Below, one piece after another: positions 1-6,703 of a stretch of 38,379 nt of DNA. Position numbers and translations under genes: made by a program. Where the stretch lies: NCBI GenBank assembly GCA_001793865.1, contig MGIS01000004.1:30916-69294 (forward strand), written 5' to 3'. The DNA is from Candidatus Wolfebacteria bacterium RIFCSPLOWO2_01_FULL_47_17b. GTDB lineage: Bacteria > Patescibacteriota > Minisyncoccia > UBA6257 > JAGOQP01. Each line of letters begins with the position of its first letter. Positions within the stretch are counted from its first letter, which is position 1. The notes under the pieces were generated by a model. It ran no database searches. It saw only the letters and a program-made list of their open reading frames with translations, and had not been told where the DNA came from.

Positions 1-195
1 ATCCTCGGAGGCGATATGCGACGTATCTATGCGATAAATAAGATGCGATCCGCCAACCAAGTCAAGCCCCAACCGCCACGGCATCCAATTCGCAAAACTT
101 GGCAATACCGGGTTGTTCGGATACACAAAAAAAGCACCCGCAATGGTTACCAGAAATATAACAACAAGAAATGCAATGACTCCCCCTCGAGACAT
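1..195 (-). CDS. secD: Protein-export membrane protein SecD, N-terminal part (cut by window edge)
   Basis: An open frame starts at ATG 195 and runs off the left edge (65 codons visible). The first 25 or so residues form a hydrophobic membrane segment, followed by WRLGLDLVGGSHLIYRID. The LGLDLxGGxHL motif just after TM1 is the hallmark of SecD, the RND-type accessory subunit that with SecF uses the proton motive force to help Sec translocation. There is no Shine-Dalgarno site. A TTGACA/TAGTAT promoter ends nine bases before the ATG, so the mRNA is nearly leaderless. The rest of the gene lies outside the window. The identification rests on the short motif but is specific. Confidence 0.85.
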   Translation of the reverse strand, partial: MSRGGVIAFLVVIFLVTIAGAFFVYPNNPVLPSFANWMPWRLGLDLVGGSHLIYRIDTSHIASED

Positions 196-204
196 AATAG
201 GAAA

Positions 205-233
205 ATACTACCCTCTTAAAACCAGAATGTCAA
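205..233 (-). promoter_or_regulatory. Promoter for secD
   Basis: On the minus strand, TTGACA (233-228), a 17-bp spacer and TAGTAT (210-205) form a near-consensus sigma70-type promoter. The expected start is about 198, giving a leader of only 3-4 nt before the secD ATG at 195. It sits in the 48-bp gap between the ileS stop and secD. Confidence 0.75.
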
Positions 234-243
234 AAAAATCGCT

Positions 244-3200
244 TTATTTTTTCCGAACTCCTATCCAAGTTCTATATTCATCAACTTTCGTCTCCACCTG
301 CGCGTCAACCTTGTCATTCTTGCCGATCATCATCTTCTTCGCCCCCACCTGTCTCATAAGCTCTTTTTCATTGTTTTTGACAAGGAGCTCGATTTGCTCA
401 CTGCCCGCCACCCACAACTGAATTCTATCCTTTGGTTGATACCCGGCGTCCTGCCGTAACCCTTGCACCGTGCGCACAAACTCCCGCAACAACCCCTCCG
501 CTTTTAGCTCCGGTGTAATTTCTATATCTAGCTCGAACTCGGAACCAAGTTTCGCATCCATAACCACATCTTTTACATTTATCTCCTCTTTCAAAACCTC
601 AAGCATCTCTTCAACCCGACTTCCTCGTTTCGCCTTGGGAATATTTTTTACAGTGAGCTTTGCAAGCGGCTGGCGCACCTTAATGCCGAGTTCCGCCCGC
701 TTCGCGAGCACCGCGCTTGCCGTGTCCCGCACCCATTGCATGAGGTGAGAAGTTGGAAGTTGGAAGTTGGAAGTTGGAAAATCCAGGCGCGACAAATGGA
801 CTGATTCTTCGGGAACGCCTTTGAAATCTTTTTTAAGCGACTGGAATAAACCCTCCGCAAAGAACGGGCTGAATGGCGCAATAAGCTTGGCGTATTGCAA
901 CAGCACATACGCGAGCGTCGCCGATTCGTTTGATATGCGCTTGCGCGACCGCCGGATGTACCAGCGAGAAAGGTCGTCGGTAAATGCTTCCAGCACAAGA
1001 GCGGCACGCGTTACATCATACGCGTCCATATGTTGCACGACCAACTGTGTTGTCTGGGTAAGACGCTCCAGAATCCACGCGTCAAGAATATGAGAAGGCG
1101 AAGGCGGTTTCGAAAGCGAAACGCCCTTCTTCCCATACATGCTAAGAAACGCGTACGAATTGTACGCCACCATATGAAACCTCCTCAGCGTCTTGACCAC
1201 ATCTTGTTCATCGAAATTTTTTGACTCTCCGGGGTCGTTCACCGTAAAAAAGTACCACCGCACCGCGTCCGCTCCGTACTTCTGCATAAGAGCCCAGGGA
1301 TCAACCACGTTTCCTTTTGACTTGGACATCTTCTGTCCTTGTTTATCGTGAATAAGCCCAACCGATATCACGTTCCTATACGGCGGAGGCGGCACATCCA
1401 GAAGAGTTGCGACCGCCAGCAATGTATAGAACCAGCCTCGCGTTTGATCAATCGCCTCACAAATGTAATCGGCGGGATATATACCTCGTAAATTTCGAAT
1501 TTCGAATTTCGAATTTCGAATTTGAGCGAAAGAGCTATGCTCTTGAGCAACAGGCATCGCGCCCGAATCAAACCATACATCCGCCACCTCCGGGATTCTT
1601 TTCATTTTACCAACCTCCGACTTCTCATCTCTCATTACACACTTCTCACATCTCACCTCAATTTCATCCACATACGGCCGATGCGGATCAAGGCGTCCCG
1701 ACATATCTGTAGGCAGATTATCGTATGAGAGTTTTTTTAATTCAGCATTTTTGAGCAGCATATCAAACGAGTGCTCCAGAGATTGTTCATTTGAGAAATG
1801 TTCCAGGGCAGATTGAAGCATCCACATTGTATCTCCATGGCTTACGATCAGAACACTTTGATTCCTATGTTCCGCCGCTATTTTGGTAAAAAAGTCCAAC
1901 ACCCGTTCGCGTACCTGACTTAATGTTTCTCCTCCTTCCGGAGCAACACTGAATTTATCAATTTCCTCTCTTCCATCAAGGGCATAAAACTTCAGCCGCT
2001 CAGTAACCTTCTTATGGTTGAAAATCCCCGAATTTATTTCGCCAAGCCGTTTGTCAAAGATCACTTTTGCCCCCGTTACACCAGAAATAATCCTTGCGGT
2101 TTGAATCGTACGACAATACGGAGACGTATATATGATATCTATTTTTTTCTTTTTAAGCTCCTGAGCAGCCCTTCCCACCTGCTCGATTCCTGTTTTCGTC
2201 AGCTTTGAGCGGAATTTTCCGCTCTTGGGCTCTTTCCCTCCCGCAAGCCACCCCTCCACATTACTCGTCGCCTGCCCGTGCCGCATAATAAAAAAAGTGT
2301 TTCCCTTATCCGCCTTTTTTGAAAGCTCCACGAAACTGCCTATAACATCTGTATGCCCGCATGAATCGCACTTCCATACCGGAAGTGGGGTGCCCCAATA
2401 CCGCTCGCGCGAAAAATTCCAGTCCTTCACGTCTTTAAGCCACTCGCCAAACCTGCCCTTCTGCAGGTGCGAGGGAATCCAATTAATTTTTGCGTTTGAC
2501 GCCTGCAATTTTGACCTCAACTTGGACATCGCCACAAACCACGATCCGCGCGCGTAATACAAAAGCGGCGTGCCGCACCTCCAGCAATGCGGATATTCGT
2601 GCTCATACGATTCCGTCTTGAAAAGATTTTTATTTTTTTGAAGGAGTTCGAATATTTTCTTTTCCGTTTCCGAAGATTTCACGAACATCCCCGAAAGCCC
2701 TTTGACGTCTTTAGTGAATTTCCCCTGCTCGTCCACCGTATGATACTGCGGAAGCCCGATCTTTTTTCCGAGTTCGTAGTCATCCTCTCCGTACATCACC
2801 GCCGTATGCACAATGCCGGTGCCGTCTTGTGCTGTTACAAAATCAGCCGCATATACCTTGTACGAAGCGTCCGACTTCAGTGCAGGAACATCGAACAACG
2901 GCTTGTATGAAAGTCCCTCGAGTTTTCTGCCTTTGAAACTTTCAACTTTTTCAAAGCCCTTCCCCAATACCTCTGCCCGATCCACCGCAACAATAACGTA
3001 TTCCTCCGTCTTGATATTTCTAAAAAGTCCGTAGGCAATATCCTTTCCGACTGCAAGCGCTACATTCCCCGGAAGCGTCCACGGCGTCGTAGTCCATGAA
3101 AGCACACATACAGGTGCTTTCGTGCCCTTCGTAGCTTCAGCGAAGAAGGGCTTCTCAATCCTAAACTTAACAAAAACGGATTCGTCCGTGACCGTTTTAT

Positions 3201-3783
3201 ACCCCTGCGCGAGCTCATGCGACGAAAGCGCCGTCCCGCACCGGGGGCACCACGGCACCACCTTATGCCCCTGGTACAAAAGCTTGCGATCATAAATCTT
3301 TTTAATAACTCCCCACAGCGCCTCCACATACGAGTTTTCGTACGTCACATACGGATGTTCCAGATCCAGCCAGTATCCCATCCGTTCGGTGAGCTTTTCC
3401 CACTCGCTTTTATACTGCCAGACCGATTCCTTGCATTTTTTGTTAAACTCGGCGATGCCGTAGTGTTCAATATCCTTCTTGGACTTCAAACCGAGTTGTT
3501 TTTCCACCTGCAGTTCCACCGGAAGCCCGTGCGTATCCCAGCCGGCTTTGCGCGGAACCAAAAAGCCCTGCATCGTCTTATATCGCAACACCACATCCTT
3601 AAACGAACGCGCAAGCACATGATGCAGGCCGGGGCGGCCGTTGGCAGTCGGCGGCCCCTCCCAAAAACGAAATGTTTTACTCCCTTTCTTTACACTTTTT
3701 TCAAAGATATGTTTTTCCTTCCAGAACGCCAGCACTTTTTCCTCCAGTTCGGGAAGATTGAACGATTTCAGATTCCGTAGCAT
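244..3783 (-). CDS. ileS: Isoleucyl-tRNA synthetase with an inserted histidine-phosphatase domain
   Basis: Cytosolic class I synthetase that charges tRNA-Ile with isoleucine (1179 aa). The N-terminal catalytic region has GPPTANGRPG followed by LHH in place of canonical HIGH (about residues 43-56). CPRCG (179-183), the CP1 editing region, CWRCG (400-404) and CDSC (472-475) follow. WFDSGAMPVAQ is at 737-747 and KMSKS at 818-822; the C-terminal anticodon-binding region ends the protein. Between CDSC and the next CEKC pair (712-715), where the family has a short linker, residues about 495-690 form a histidine phosphatase/phosphoglycerate-mutase-like domain. It has RHG 501-503, R558 in CRTIQTA, E592 and H649 in SHGD. 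Two heptamer tandem repeats are translated in frame (about 753-766 and 1002-1015). A TAGTAT box 7 nt upstream suggests a leaderless start. Confidence 0.95.
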   Translation of the reverse strand: MLRNLKSFNLPELEEKVLAFWKEKHIFEKSVKKGSKTFRFWEGPPTANGRPGLHHVLARSFKDVVLRYKTMQGFLVPRKAGWDTHGLPVELQVEKQLGLKSKKDIEHYGIAEFNKKCKESVWQYKSEWEKLTERMGYWLDLEHPYVTYENSYVEALWGVIKKIYDRKLLYQGHKVVPWCPRCGTALSSHELAQGYKTVTDESVFVKFRIEKPFFAEATKGTKAPVCVLSWTTTPWTLPGNVALAVGKDIAYGLFRNIKTEEYVIVAVDRAEVLGKGFEKVESFKGRKLEGLSYKPLFDVPALKSDASYKVYAADFVTAQDGTGIVHTAVMYGEDDYELGKKIGLPQYHTVDEQGKFTKDVKGLSGMFVKSSETEKKIFELLQKNKNLFKTESYEHEYPHCWRCGTPLLYYARGSWFVAMSKLRSKLQASNAKINWIPSHLQKGRFGEWLKDVKDWNFSRERYWGTPLPVWKCDSCGHTDVIGSFVELSKKADKGNTFFIMRHGQATSNVEGWLAGGKEPKSGKFRSKLTKTGIEQVGRAAQELKKKKIDIIYTSPYCRTIQTARIISGVTGAKVIFDKRLGEINSGIFNHKKVTERLKFYALDGREEIDKFSVAPEGGETLSQVRERVLDFFTKIAAEHRNQSVLIVSHGDTMWMLQSALEHFSNEQSLEHSFDMLLKNAELKKLSYDNLPTDMSGRLDPHRPYVDEIEVRCEKCVMRDEKSEVGKMKRIPEVADVWFDSGAMPVAQEHSSFAQIRNSKFEIRNLRGIYPADYICEAIDQTRGWFYTLLAVATLLDVPPPPYRNVISVGLIHDKQGQKMSKSKGNVVDPWALMQKYGADAVRWYFFTVNDPGESKNFDEQDVVKTLRRFHMVAYNSYAFLSMYGKKGVSLSKPPSPSHILDAWILERLTQTTQLVVQHMDAYDVTRAALVLEAFTDDLSRWYIRRSRKRISNESATLAYVLLQYAKLIAPFSPFFAEGLFQSLKKDFKGVPEESVHLSRLDFPTSNFQLPTSHLMQWVRDTASAVLAKRAELGIKVRQPLAKLTVKNIPKAKRGSRVEEMLEVLKEEINVKDVVMDAKLGSEFELDIEITPELKAEGLLREFVRTVQGLRQDAGYQPKDRIQLWVAGSEQIELLVKNNEKELMRQVGAKKMMIGKNDKVDAQVETKVDEYRTWIGVRKK
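752..779. repeat. Heptamer tandem repeat (GTTGGAA)x4 within ileS
   Basis: Four perfect consecutive copies of GTTGGAA (plus strand). They are read by ileS as FPTSNFQLPTS at about residues 1002-1012. The frame is maintained. Confidence 0.95.
1491..1523. repeat. Heptamer tandem repeat (GAATTTC)n within ileS
   Basis: AATTTC followed by three perfect GAATTTC units and a final GAATTT. ileS reads it as IRNSKFEIRN between SSFAQ and LRGIYPADYI, a place where IleRS proteins normally have no extra residues. The unit also occurs in the arms of the AT-rich inverted-repeat elements at 7192-7302, 9825-10272, 12711-12830 and 13063-13180. Confidence 0.95.
1714..2301 (-). other. Histidine phosphatase (phosphoglycerate-mutase-like) domain inside ileS
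   Basis: This is the part of ileS coding for residues about 495-690. The RHG signature, second arginine (CRT), glutamate and SHGDT histidine of the histidine phosphatase superfamily are all present in order, so catalysis looks possible. Flanking residues on both sides match ordinary IleRS, which marks this as a clean domain insertion in one reading frame. The substrate cannot be told from sequence. Confidence 0.85.
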
Positions 3784-3796
3784 GCACTATATACTA
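3784..3796 (-). promoter_or_regulatory. Putative leaderless -10 box of ileS
   Basis: TAGTAT (3796-3791) lies 7 nt before the ileS ATG with no Shine-Dalgarno sequence between. The same hexamer serves secD and the HTH/PRTase gene. The -35 is weak. Confidence 0.45.
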
Positions 3797-3830
3797 CAGG
3801 AAAAAACGGCGGTTTTCCATCCACACATAT

Positions 3831-3859
3831 AAAAAGCGGCTCTTCCACGAGCCGCTCCA
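3831..3859 (-). terminator. Rho-independent terminator
   Basis: On the minus strand AGCGGCTC, a 6-nt loop and GAGCCGCT are followed by TTTTTAT. It closes the small two-gene unit at 3865-4237 and insulates it from ileS. Confidence 0.8.
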
Positions 3860-3864
3860 AATTG

Positions 3865-3948
3865 TTATACAAACAATTTAAAAATCAGGAAAGATAACAG
3901 AACAAAATAGACAACACCAACAGCATTAAGAGATTTCTTTAGTTTCAT
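3865..3948 (-). CDS. Small single-pass membrane protein, 27 aa, unknown function
   Basis: ATG at 3948 is preceded at 4 nt by a strong GGGAGG ribosome site. The product is 27 residues: a lysine-rich start (MKLKK), then a hydrophobic stretch (VGVVYFVLLSFLIFKLFV) to the end, so a one-helix membrane peptide with a cytoplasmic basic N-terminus is likely. It lies 37 nt after the 83-aa membrane protein and just before a terminator, so the two are probably one transcript. I do not recognise a family. The strong ribosome site, in a region where most genes lack one, is the main reason to believe it. Confidence 0.6.
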   Translation of the reverse strand: MKLKKSLNAVGVVYFVLLSFLIFKLFV

Positions 3949-3985
3949 ACAACCTCCCGATAAGAAAACCGTTCAAAAAAACAAG

Positions 3986-4237
3986 TCAGCTGATCCGGTA
4001 CAATATTTTGGGCCGATAGAAGATGATATTGGTCTGGCGGACATATCCCGTGTTTTCGTACCTATACGGGCCGAATCCCCCAATCGGAACATCATACGAA
4101 GCATTCCCCCTTTCCCAATACACAGTCGGTACAACCCTCATATAATCAGGGCGGACAAAGCGCGGGAACCCCATCGCGGCCATAGCTATAAAAATAGAAA
4201 TAACTATAACCGCAATGAAAAATTTATAATAATCCAT
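3986..4237 (-). CDS. Small membrane-anchored protein, 83 aa, unknown function
   Basis: The N-terminus carries one membrane helix (about residues 6-24, FFIAVIVISIFIAMAAMGF). A short polar, aromatic-rich tail follows, with several Tyr/Arg residues, that should face outside. A strong GGAGG site lies about 5 nt before the ATG. I recognise no domain. It is followed by a 27-aa membrane peptide and a terminator, so the two may form a small membrane module. Confidence 0.7.
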   Translation of the reverse strand: MDYYKFFIAVIVISIFIAMAAMGFPRFVRPDYMRVVPTVYWERGNASYDVPIGGFGPYRYENTGYVRQTNIIFYRPKILYRIS

Positions 4238-4371
4238 CTTTCCCTCCGATATTTTAGTGAAACTATAATTTGAATTATATTATAAAAGAACGAAATGTTT
4301 TGGCTACTCTTATAATACCACACCTAAAAGAATGGGTATGTGAAAAACTTTTTAAAAATGCGATCTTGCGG

Positions 4372-4377
4372 TATACT
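4372..4377 (+). promoter_or_regulatory. -10 box for the 61-aa protein gene
   Basis: TATACT ends 7 nt before ATG 4385, with no Shine-Dalgarno site, so a leaderless transcript is likely. The -35 is weak. Confidence 0.5.
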
Positions 4378-4384
4378 AAAACAT

Positions 4385-4570
4385 ATGAAAAAAGAGAAAT
4401 TCATACTGCCTGAAAAAGGAGACGAGCCGAGAGAAGGCCCGGATGATATTATAGAAGAATACATGCATGCGGCGCAGAAAAGAGGGTCAAACGATGAAGA
4501 AAAACATAAGAATATTAAGGATACTTTTGAAAAGCTGAAAGAGTTCAAAAAGGAGGAAACAAAAAAATAA
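4385..4570 (+). CDS. Small highly charged protein, 61 aa, unknown function
   Basis: Start chosen at ATG 4385 rather than the earlier ATG at 4340, because TATACT lies 7 nt upstream and would make the earlier ATG untranscribed. The product is almost entirely charged (Lys/Glu/Asp), starting MKKEKFILPEKGDEP and ending in a predicted amphipathic or coiled helix (NIKDTFEKLKEFKKEE). There is no membrane segment or known motif. It stands alone between the membrane pair and ssrA. It could be a small cytosolic binding protein; no function is claimed. Confidence 0.55.
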   Translation: MKKEKFILPEKGDEPREGPDDIIEEYMHAAQKRGSNDEEKHKNIKDTFEKLKEFKKEETKK

Positions 4571-4627
4571 AAGCAAGCGGCCTTTTGTTCGATTTCCGAT
4601 TCAATCCTCCTAAGCCTCCGCATTCTC

Positions 4628-4664
4628 TAAAATAAAATACCCTCGGGAATGAGAGTATTTTATT
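4628..4664 (-). terminator. Terminator of ssrA
   Basis: A long A/T-rich stem starts 5 nt past the tmRNA 3' end on the minus strand: AATAAAATACTCTC pairs with GAGGGTATTTTATT (one G-U) around a 5-nt loop, then T-rich sequence. Confidence 0.7.
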
Positions 4665-4668
4665 CCAG

Positions 4669-4991
4669 TGGAGGCGGGAGGATTGAACCCCCGTCCAGAA
4701 AAAACTTCGAAAACCGTCTACAGACATAGTTTAGTCCGAAGACTAAGCAAATTTTTCTTCCTTAATGTCCCCACACCTACGGAAGAGCTTGGTGCGGGTA
4801 CATCTCATATATAACACCGGAGATTCTCCTATGAGATATCAGGGTCCGATGTGCGTACGCGAGAACTGTACGTTCTTAAGCGTATGCAGGTGCTAATTGT
4901 TTGTTAGCAGTTGTTGTTTGATCGGATTCAAGAGGCGATCAGCTCTGCCTGCAGTTTTCAAAGGAGTTTCTCCGTCGAAGCGTGCGCCCCC
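4669..4991 (-). ncRNA. ssrA: tmRNA (transfer-messenger RNA)
   Basis: Rescues stalled ribosomes with SmpB. The 5' end GGGGGCGCACGCUUCGACGG and 3' end CGCCUCCA pair into a 7-bp acceptor stem (one G-U), and the GGGGGUUCAAUCC T-arm is present. CCA is not encoded: the bases after the discriminator A are CTG, so CCA must be added by the nucleotidyltransferase. The tag frame runs from 4908 to 4876: resume codon GCU, peptide ANKQLAPAYA, stop UAA. The length of about 323 nt is normal. The 5' end directly abuts the smpB stop codon. Confidence 0.95.
4876..4908 (-). other. tmRNA proteolysis tag open frame
   Basis: GCU AAC AAA CAA UUA GCA CCU GCA UAC GCU UAA codes ANKQLAPAYA. Like other tags it starts with Ala-Asn and is alanine-rich with a small hydrophobic end, but it ends in AYA rather than the common LAA. 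Confidence 0.85.
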
Positions 4992-5429
4992 TCACTTTAT
5001 AAAACGTTTTAATGTGCGCTTTGTTTCACGCTCTTTAATGACCTCGCGCTTGTCGTATTTTTTCTTGCTCTTGCAAAGCGCGAGTTCTACCTTGATCCGT
5101 CCACGGTTGGCATACAACTTGAGCGGCACCAGAGTATAGCCCTTTTCTTTTGTTTTGCCAATAAGCTCCTTGATTTCCTCTTGTTTTAATAAAAGCTTCC
5201 GCGCCCGCTTCTGATCATAGTCAGCGGGCGTATTTTTTTCCTGGTATGGCGAAATAGTTGCATTAACCAACCACACCTCATCCGCGTATACCTTCGCGTA
5301 GGATCCCACAATTCCCACTTTGCCGGCACGAACCGCCTTGACCTCATGCCCAAGCAAAACAATCCCCGCTTCATACGTGTCTACAACTTCATAGTCGAAA
5401 TATGCTTTCCGGTTCACAATCGGTTCCAT
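4992..5429 (-). CDS. smpB: SsrA-binding protein SmpB
   Basis: 145-aa partner of tmRNA that binds its tRNA-like part and carries it to stalled ribosomes. It starts MEPIVNRKAYFDYEV and contains the family signatures GIVLLGHEVKAVR and SYAKV, a central beta-barrel and the basic C-terminal tail (KKKYDKREVIKERETKRTLKRFIK region). The start at ATG 5429 is chosen over a longer upstream frame because the family begins here and TACACT sits 6 nt before it. The TGA stop (4994-4992) is directly followed by the first base of tmRNA, so the two are almost certainly co-transcribed and processed apart. Confidence 0.95.
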   Translation of the reverse strand: MEPIVNRKAYFDYEVVDTYEAGIVLLGHEVKAVRAGKVGIVGSYAKVYADEVWLVNATISPYQEKNTPADYDQKRARKLLLKQEEIKELIGKTKEKGYTLVPLKLYANRGRIKVELALCKSKKKYDKREVIKERETKRTLKRFIK

Positions 5430-5441
5430 GTTCCCAGTGTA
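5430..5441 (-). promoter_or_regulatory. -10 box for smpB-ssrA
   Basis: TACACT (5441-5436) followed by 6 nt and the smpB ATG, with no Shine-Dalgarno site. A weak TTTTCA lies 17 nt upstream. Confidence 0.5.
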
Positions 5442-5486
5442 AAGTGAAAACCATAAAATGAAAAGCGGAAAGTCCGCGGGTTTCTG

Positions 5487-5516
5487 TTGACACTGAGCCG
5501 CTTGCTGTGCTATTTT
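5487..5516 (+). promoter_or_regulatory. Promoter of the infC-rpmI-rplT operon
   Basis: Perfect TTGACA (5487-5492), an 18-bp spacer ending in TGC, and TATTTT (5511-5516) make an extended -10 promoter. Transcription should begin at about 5522-5524, right at the ATAATC that precedes the conserved IF3 sequence. This rules out a longer N-terminus starting at the TTG inside the -35 box. Confidence 0.8.
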
Positions 5517-5522
5517 TCTTCC

Positions 5523-6035
5523 ATAATCAGAAACAAATACACCATCAATACCCAGATCACGACAAAGGAATTGCGTGTCGTTGGTAGTGAAGGAGAGAAC
5601 ATCGGAGTACTGAGCCGAGACGAAGCATTGCAAAAGGCCCAAGCAGACGGGCTTGATCTTATTCTCATCAACGCCATTTCCTCGCCTCCCATCGCCAAAA
5701 TAGCCAGTTTCGACAAATGGCGCTACCAGCAGGAAAAAGAGGAAAAGAAACAGCACGCGCATAAAGGAGGAGAACTCAAGCAGATACGCATTACCGTCCG
5801 AGCCGCAGAAAATGACCTCCGCCGACAGGCGCAAAAAGCGGATGAATTTTTGAAAGAAGGCCATAAAGTGGAGATTATGATGGCGCTTCGTGGGCGGGAA
5901 AAATCGCCCAAAATGAAGGGCTGGGTGCTTGAAAAGTTTCATGCATTCGTCGCGATGATCACCGAAGAACATAGGGCGGCATCCGAGCCGAAGCCGGGCG
6001 GACGAGGAATGATAATGCAGATTGTTAAAAAATAA
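5523..6035 (+). CDS. infC: Translation initiation factor IF-3
   Basis: IF-3 keeps the 30S subunit free and checks start codons. The protein has the N-terminal domain (KYTINTQITTKELRVVG, then LSRDEALQKAQADGLDLILI), the basic linker (WRYQQEKEEKKQ) and the C-terminal domain (KQIRITVRAAENDLRRQAQKA, then GREKSP). No ATG, GTG or TTG lies at the expected N-terminus. The expected position falls on ATA (5523) or ATC (5526), directly at the predicted transcription start. I place the start at 5523; 5526 is the alternative. Non-standard infC starts are known (AUU in E. coli) and allow autoregulation. It heads the classical infC-rpmI-rplT operon. Confidence 0.85.
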   Translation: MIRNKYTINTQITTKELRVVGSEGENIGVLSRDEALQKAQADGLDLILINAISSPPIAKIASFDKWRYQQEKEEKKQHAHKGGELKQIRITVRAAENDLRRQAQKADEFLKEGHKVEIMMALRGREKSPKMKGWVLEKFHAFVAMITEEHRAASEPKPGGRGMIMQIVKK

Positions 6036-6042
6036 CAATAGT

Positions 6043-6118
6043 AATCCAAATGACATTCAAATGTATCCGAATACCGCGAATAATTCGAAACATTCGGATT
6101 CATTTGTAGATTAGGATT
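6043..6118. repeat. Imperfect inverted repeat between infC and rpmI
   Basis: AATCC...GGATT ends, with an inner perfect ATCCGAAT (6065-6072) / ATTCGGAT (6092-6099) pair and further matching AAATG/CATTT segments. It fills nearly the whole infC-rpmI gap. It could act as an RNA hairpin controlling the ribosomal protein genes, or be a decayed mobile repeat; the loop shares ATTCGAAAC-like sequence with the AT-rich elements further right. Confidence 0.6.
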
Positions 6119-6120
6119 AA

Positions 6121-6142
6121 GTTTTTAAATATATTTAAAAAC
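6121..6142. promoter_or_regulatory. Perfect 22-bp palindrome directly before rpmI
   Basis: GTTTTTAAATAT and its exact complement meet at 6132/6133 and end on the base before the rpmI ATG. It contains TATATT 7 nt before the ATG, so it could be both a -10 box for leaderless rpmI mRNA and a protein or RNA control site. Confidence 0.6.
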
Positions 6143-6325
6143 ATGAAAAAAGCAGTGACCACACGACTAAAAGTCACCAAAAACGGAAAGGTACTTGTAC
6201 GCAAACAAGCGCAGTGCCATTTTCGCGCAAAGAAAACAGGTCAACAGCTCATGCGCAAATCACGCACCATCGAGGCAAGCGCCGGTATTGCTCACAAATA
6301 TTTTAATAAAAAAGATCAGTTCTAA
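6143..6325 (+). CDS. rpmI: 50S ribosomal protein L35
   Basis: 60-aa, very basic protein with the L35 pattern: TRLKVTKNGKVLVRKQAQCHF then KKTGQQLMRKSRT. It is slightly shorter and more diverged than usual (62-66 aa). Its position between infC and rplT is the standard operon order. The stop is 4 nt before the rplT ATG. The start has no ribosome site but abuts a palindrome holding a -10-like box. Confidence 0.9.
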   Translation: MKKAVTTRLKVTKNGKVLVRKQAQCHFRAKKTGQQLMRKSRTIEASAGIAHKYFNKKDQF

Positions 6326-6329
6326 AGTT

Positions 6330-6677
6330 ATGACACGAGTTAAGCGAGGCACTATTGCCCACAAAAAAAGAGAAAAATTGCTAAAGAAAACAAAAGGGTA
6401 CCGATGGGGACGCAAATCAAAGGAGCGCGCCGCCAAAGAAGCCCTTCTGCACGCGCAGTCCCGTATGTTCCGGGGACGGAAGGAAAAAAAGCGCGTCTTC
6501 CGAGCTCTCTGGCAAGTCCGGCTCAACGCCGCCGTACGAAAAGAGGGTATGACCTACAGCAGATTTATAGACGCCCTCAAAAAGAAAAATATCGCGCTCG
6601 ACCGCAAAGTACTCTCAGAAATCGCCCGCACCAAACCCGAAGCGTTCAAAAAAATAGTAGCGGAAGTTTCCAAATAA
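6330..6677 (+). CDS. rplT: 50S ribosomal protein L20
   Basis: 115 aa, the normal L20 length. It starts MTRVKRGTIAHKKREKLLKKTKGY and has the conserved RKKEKKRVFRALWQVRLNAAVR-like helix region and GMTYSRFI. L20 binds 23S rRNA early in 50S assembly and in many bacteria represses this operon. The start is set at ATG 6330, 4 nt after rpmI, instead of a longer frame that would overlap rpmI. A terminator follows directly. Confidence 0.95.
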   Translation: MTRVKRGTIAHKKREKLLKKTKGYRWGRKSKERAAKEALLHAQSRMFRGRKEKKRVFRALWQVRLNAAVRKEGMTYSRFIDALKKKNIALDRKVLSEIARTKPEAFKKIVAEVSK

Positions 6678-6703
6678 CCCCGACATCAGGTCGGGGTTTT
6701 TTT
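6678..6703 (+). terminator. Terminator of the infC operon
   Basis: CCCCGAC, a 5-nt loop, GTCGGGG, then TTTTTTT. The stop of the convergent Nudix gene (6686) falls inside the hairpin. Confidence 0.9.

Noticed and set aside
1600-1720. Possible frame damage in ileS at the insertions
   Set aside because: The frame is open from 3783 to 244 and conserved motifs lie on both sides of every insertion, so the gene appears intact.
4992-6056. 354-aa frame covering smpB with a long N-terminal extension
   Set aside because: The extension is antisense to infC; family alignment and the -10 box support the 145-aa SmpB start at 5429.
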